A DNA stretch of 44,690 bases, taken from positions 1-44,690 of the IMG/VR virus record IMGVR_UViG_3300017742_001896; one strand, given 5' to 3'. The DNA comes from a virus. Below, piece by piece: positions 44,596-44,690 of the stretch; positions within the stretch are counted from its first letter, which is position 1; each line of letters begins with the position of its first letter. The notes under the pieces were generated by a model. That model made no database searches. It worked only from the letters and a program-made list of their open reading frames with translations, and was not told the origin of the DNA. The position numbers and the translations under genes were made by a program.

Positions 44596-44690
44596 ATGAG
44601 AAAACAAAACTATCTCAATAACAAAGATATGTTAAAAGAAATACACAAAAGTAAATTAACGTACTGTTACAGTTTATCAGAAGAATACGA
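44596..44690 (+). CDS. N-terminal part of a rightward early gene, unknown function (runs off right edge)
   Basis: Thirty-one codons are visible: MRKQNYLNNKDMLKEIHKSK and onward to SLSEEY, with no stop. The start is well supported by an ideal sigma70 promoter and the AAGGA site eight bases upstream. The text is charged and helical, resembling the N-terminus of a small conserved protein of marine T4-like phages that I recall but cannot assign a role. It is the only gene on the plus strand in the window and marks the switch from leftward late genes to a rightward early block. Confidence 0.7.
   Translation, partial: MRKQNYLNNKDMLKEIHKSKLTYCYSLSEEY

Noticed and set aside
1-44690. tRNA, rRNA, integrase or insertion sequence
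   Set aside because: No cloverleaf, recombinase motif or terminal inverted repeats recognised by eye; space between genes is almost nil.

Overview
The window looks like part of the genome of a marine T4-like myovirus of the kind that infects cyanobacteria or SAR11-type bacteria. The evidence is a recognisable T4-type baseplate set (gp53-, gp5-, gp25- and gp6-like proteins plus a very large downstream wedge/tail protein), strongly A+T-rich DNA, near-zero intergenic space with ATGA and TAATG stop/start overlaps, and T4 late-promoter octamers (TATAAATA/CATAAATA) in front of tail genes. No photosynthesis, integrase or tRNA gene is visible, so the host is not fixed by this window. All identifications come from reading motifs by eye, without database searches.

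Layout from right to left, because nearly everything is on the minus strand. At the right edge, 44596-44690 (+) is the start of a rightward gene with a textbook sigma70-type promoter and ribosome binding site. It diverges from the leftward late operon, which starts at 44495. That operon encodes a nucleotidyltransferase, a gp48/gp54-type tail-tube protein, a gp53-like wedge protein, a 914-residue hub-type protein ending in an M15-like peptidase domain, a gp5-like spike without lysozyme, a possibly degenerate lysozyme-fold protein, gp25, a 1192-residue gp6-like protein, a 3765-residue giant structural protein, then three smaller tail/fibre proteins (about 19.8-22.5 kb).

A 60-base gap at 19725-19785 separates the virion genes from the left part. 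It carries both a sigma70-like promoter and a late-promoter octamer on the minus strand. To its left lies an unbroken cargo operon of roughly 19.7 kb: a small conserved-looking protein, two GT-A glycosyltransferases, an unknown protein, a third glycosyltransferase, an HldE-type nucleotidyltransferase fused to a cupin, five radical SAM enzymes with an N-terminal twitch-like cysteine region, a sixth conventional radical SAM enzyme with an NTF2-like small protein beside it, a fourth glycosyltransferase-like protein, a nucleotide-sugar dehydrogenase with a sulfotransferase-like front, a TylC3-type sugar C-methyltransferase, a two-domain sulfotransferase-like/methyltransferase protein, and the start of a GDP-fucose-synthase-like epimerase that runs off the left edge.

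How they may work together (inference): the right half builds the tail tip and fibres. The left half reads as a pathway that makes activated, oxidised, methylated or deoxy sugars and transfers them, with a radical SAM series modifying the sugar, the carrier or a protein. The possible acceptors are virion proteins or the host envelope. The dual promoter suggests expression both early and late. The radical SAM series is the part most likely to represent an undescribed system.
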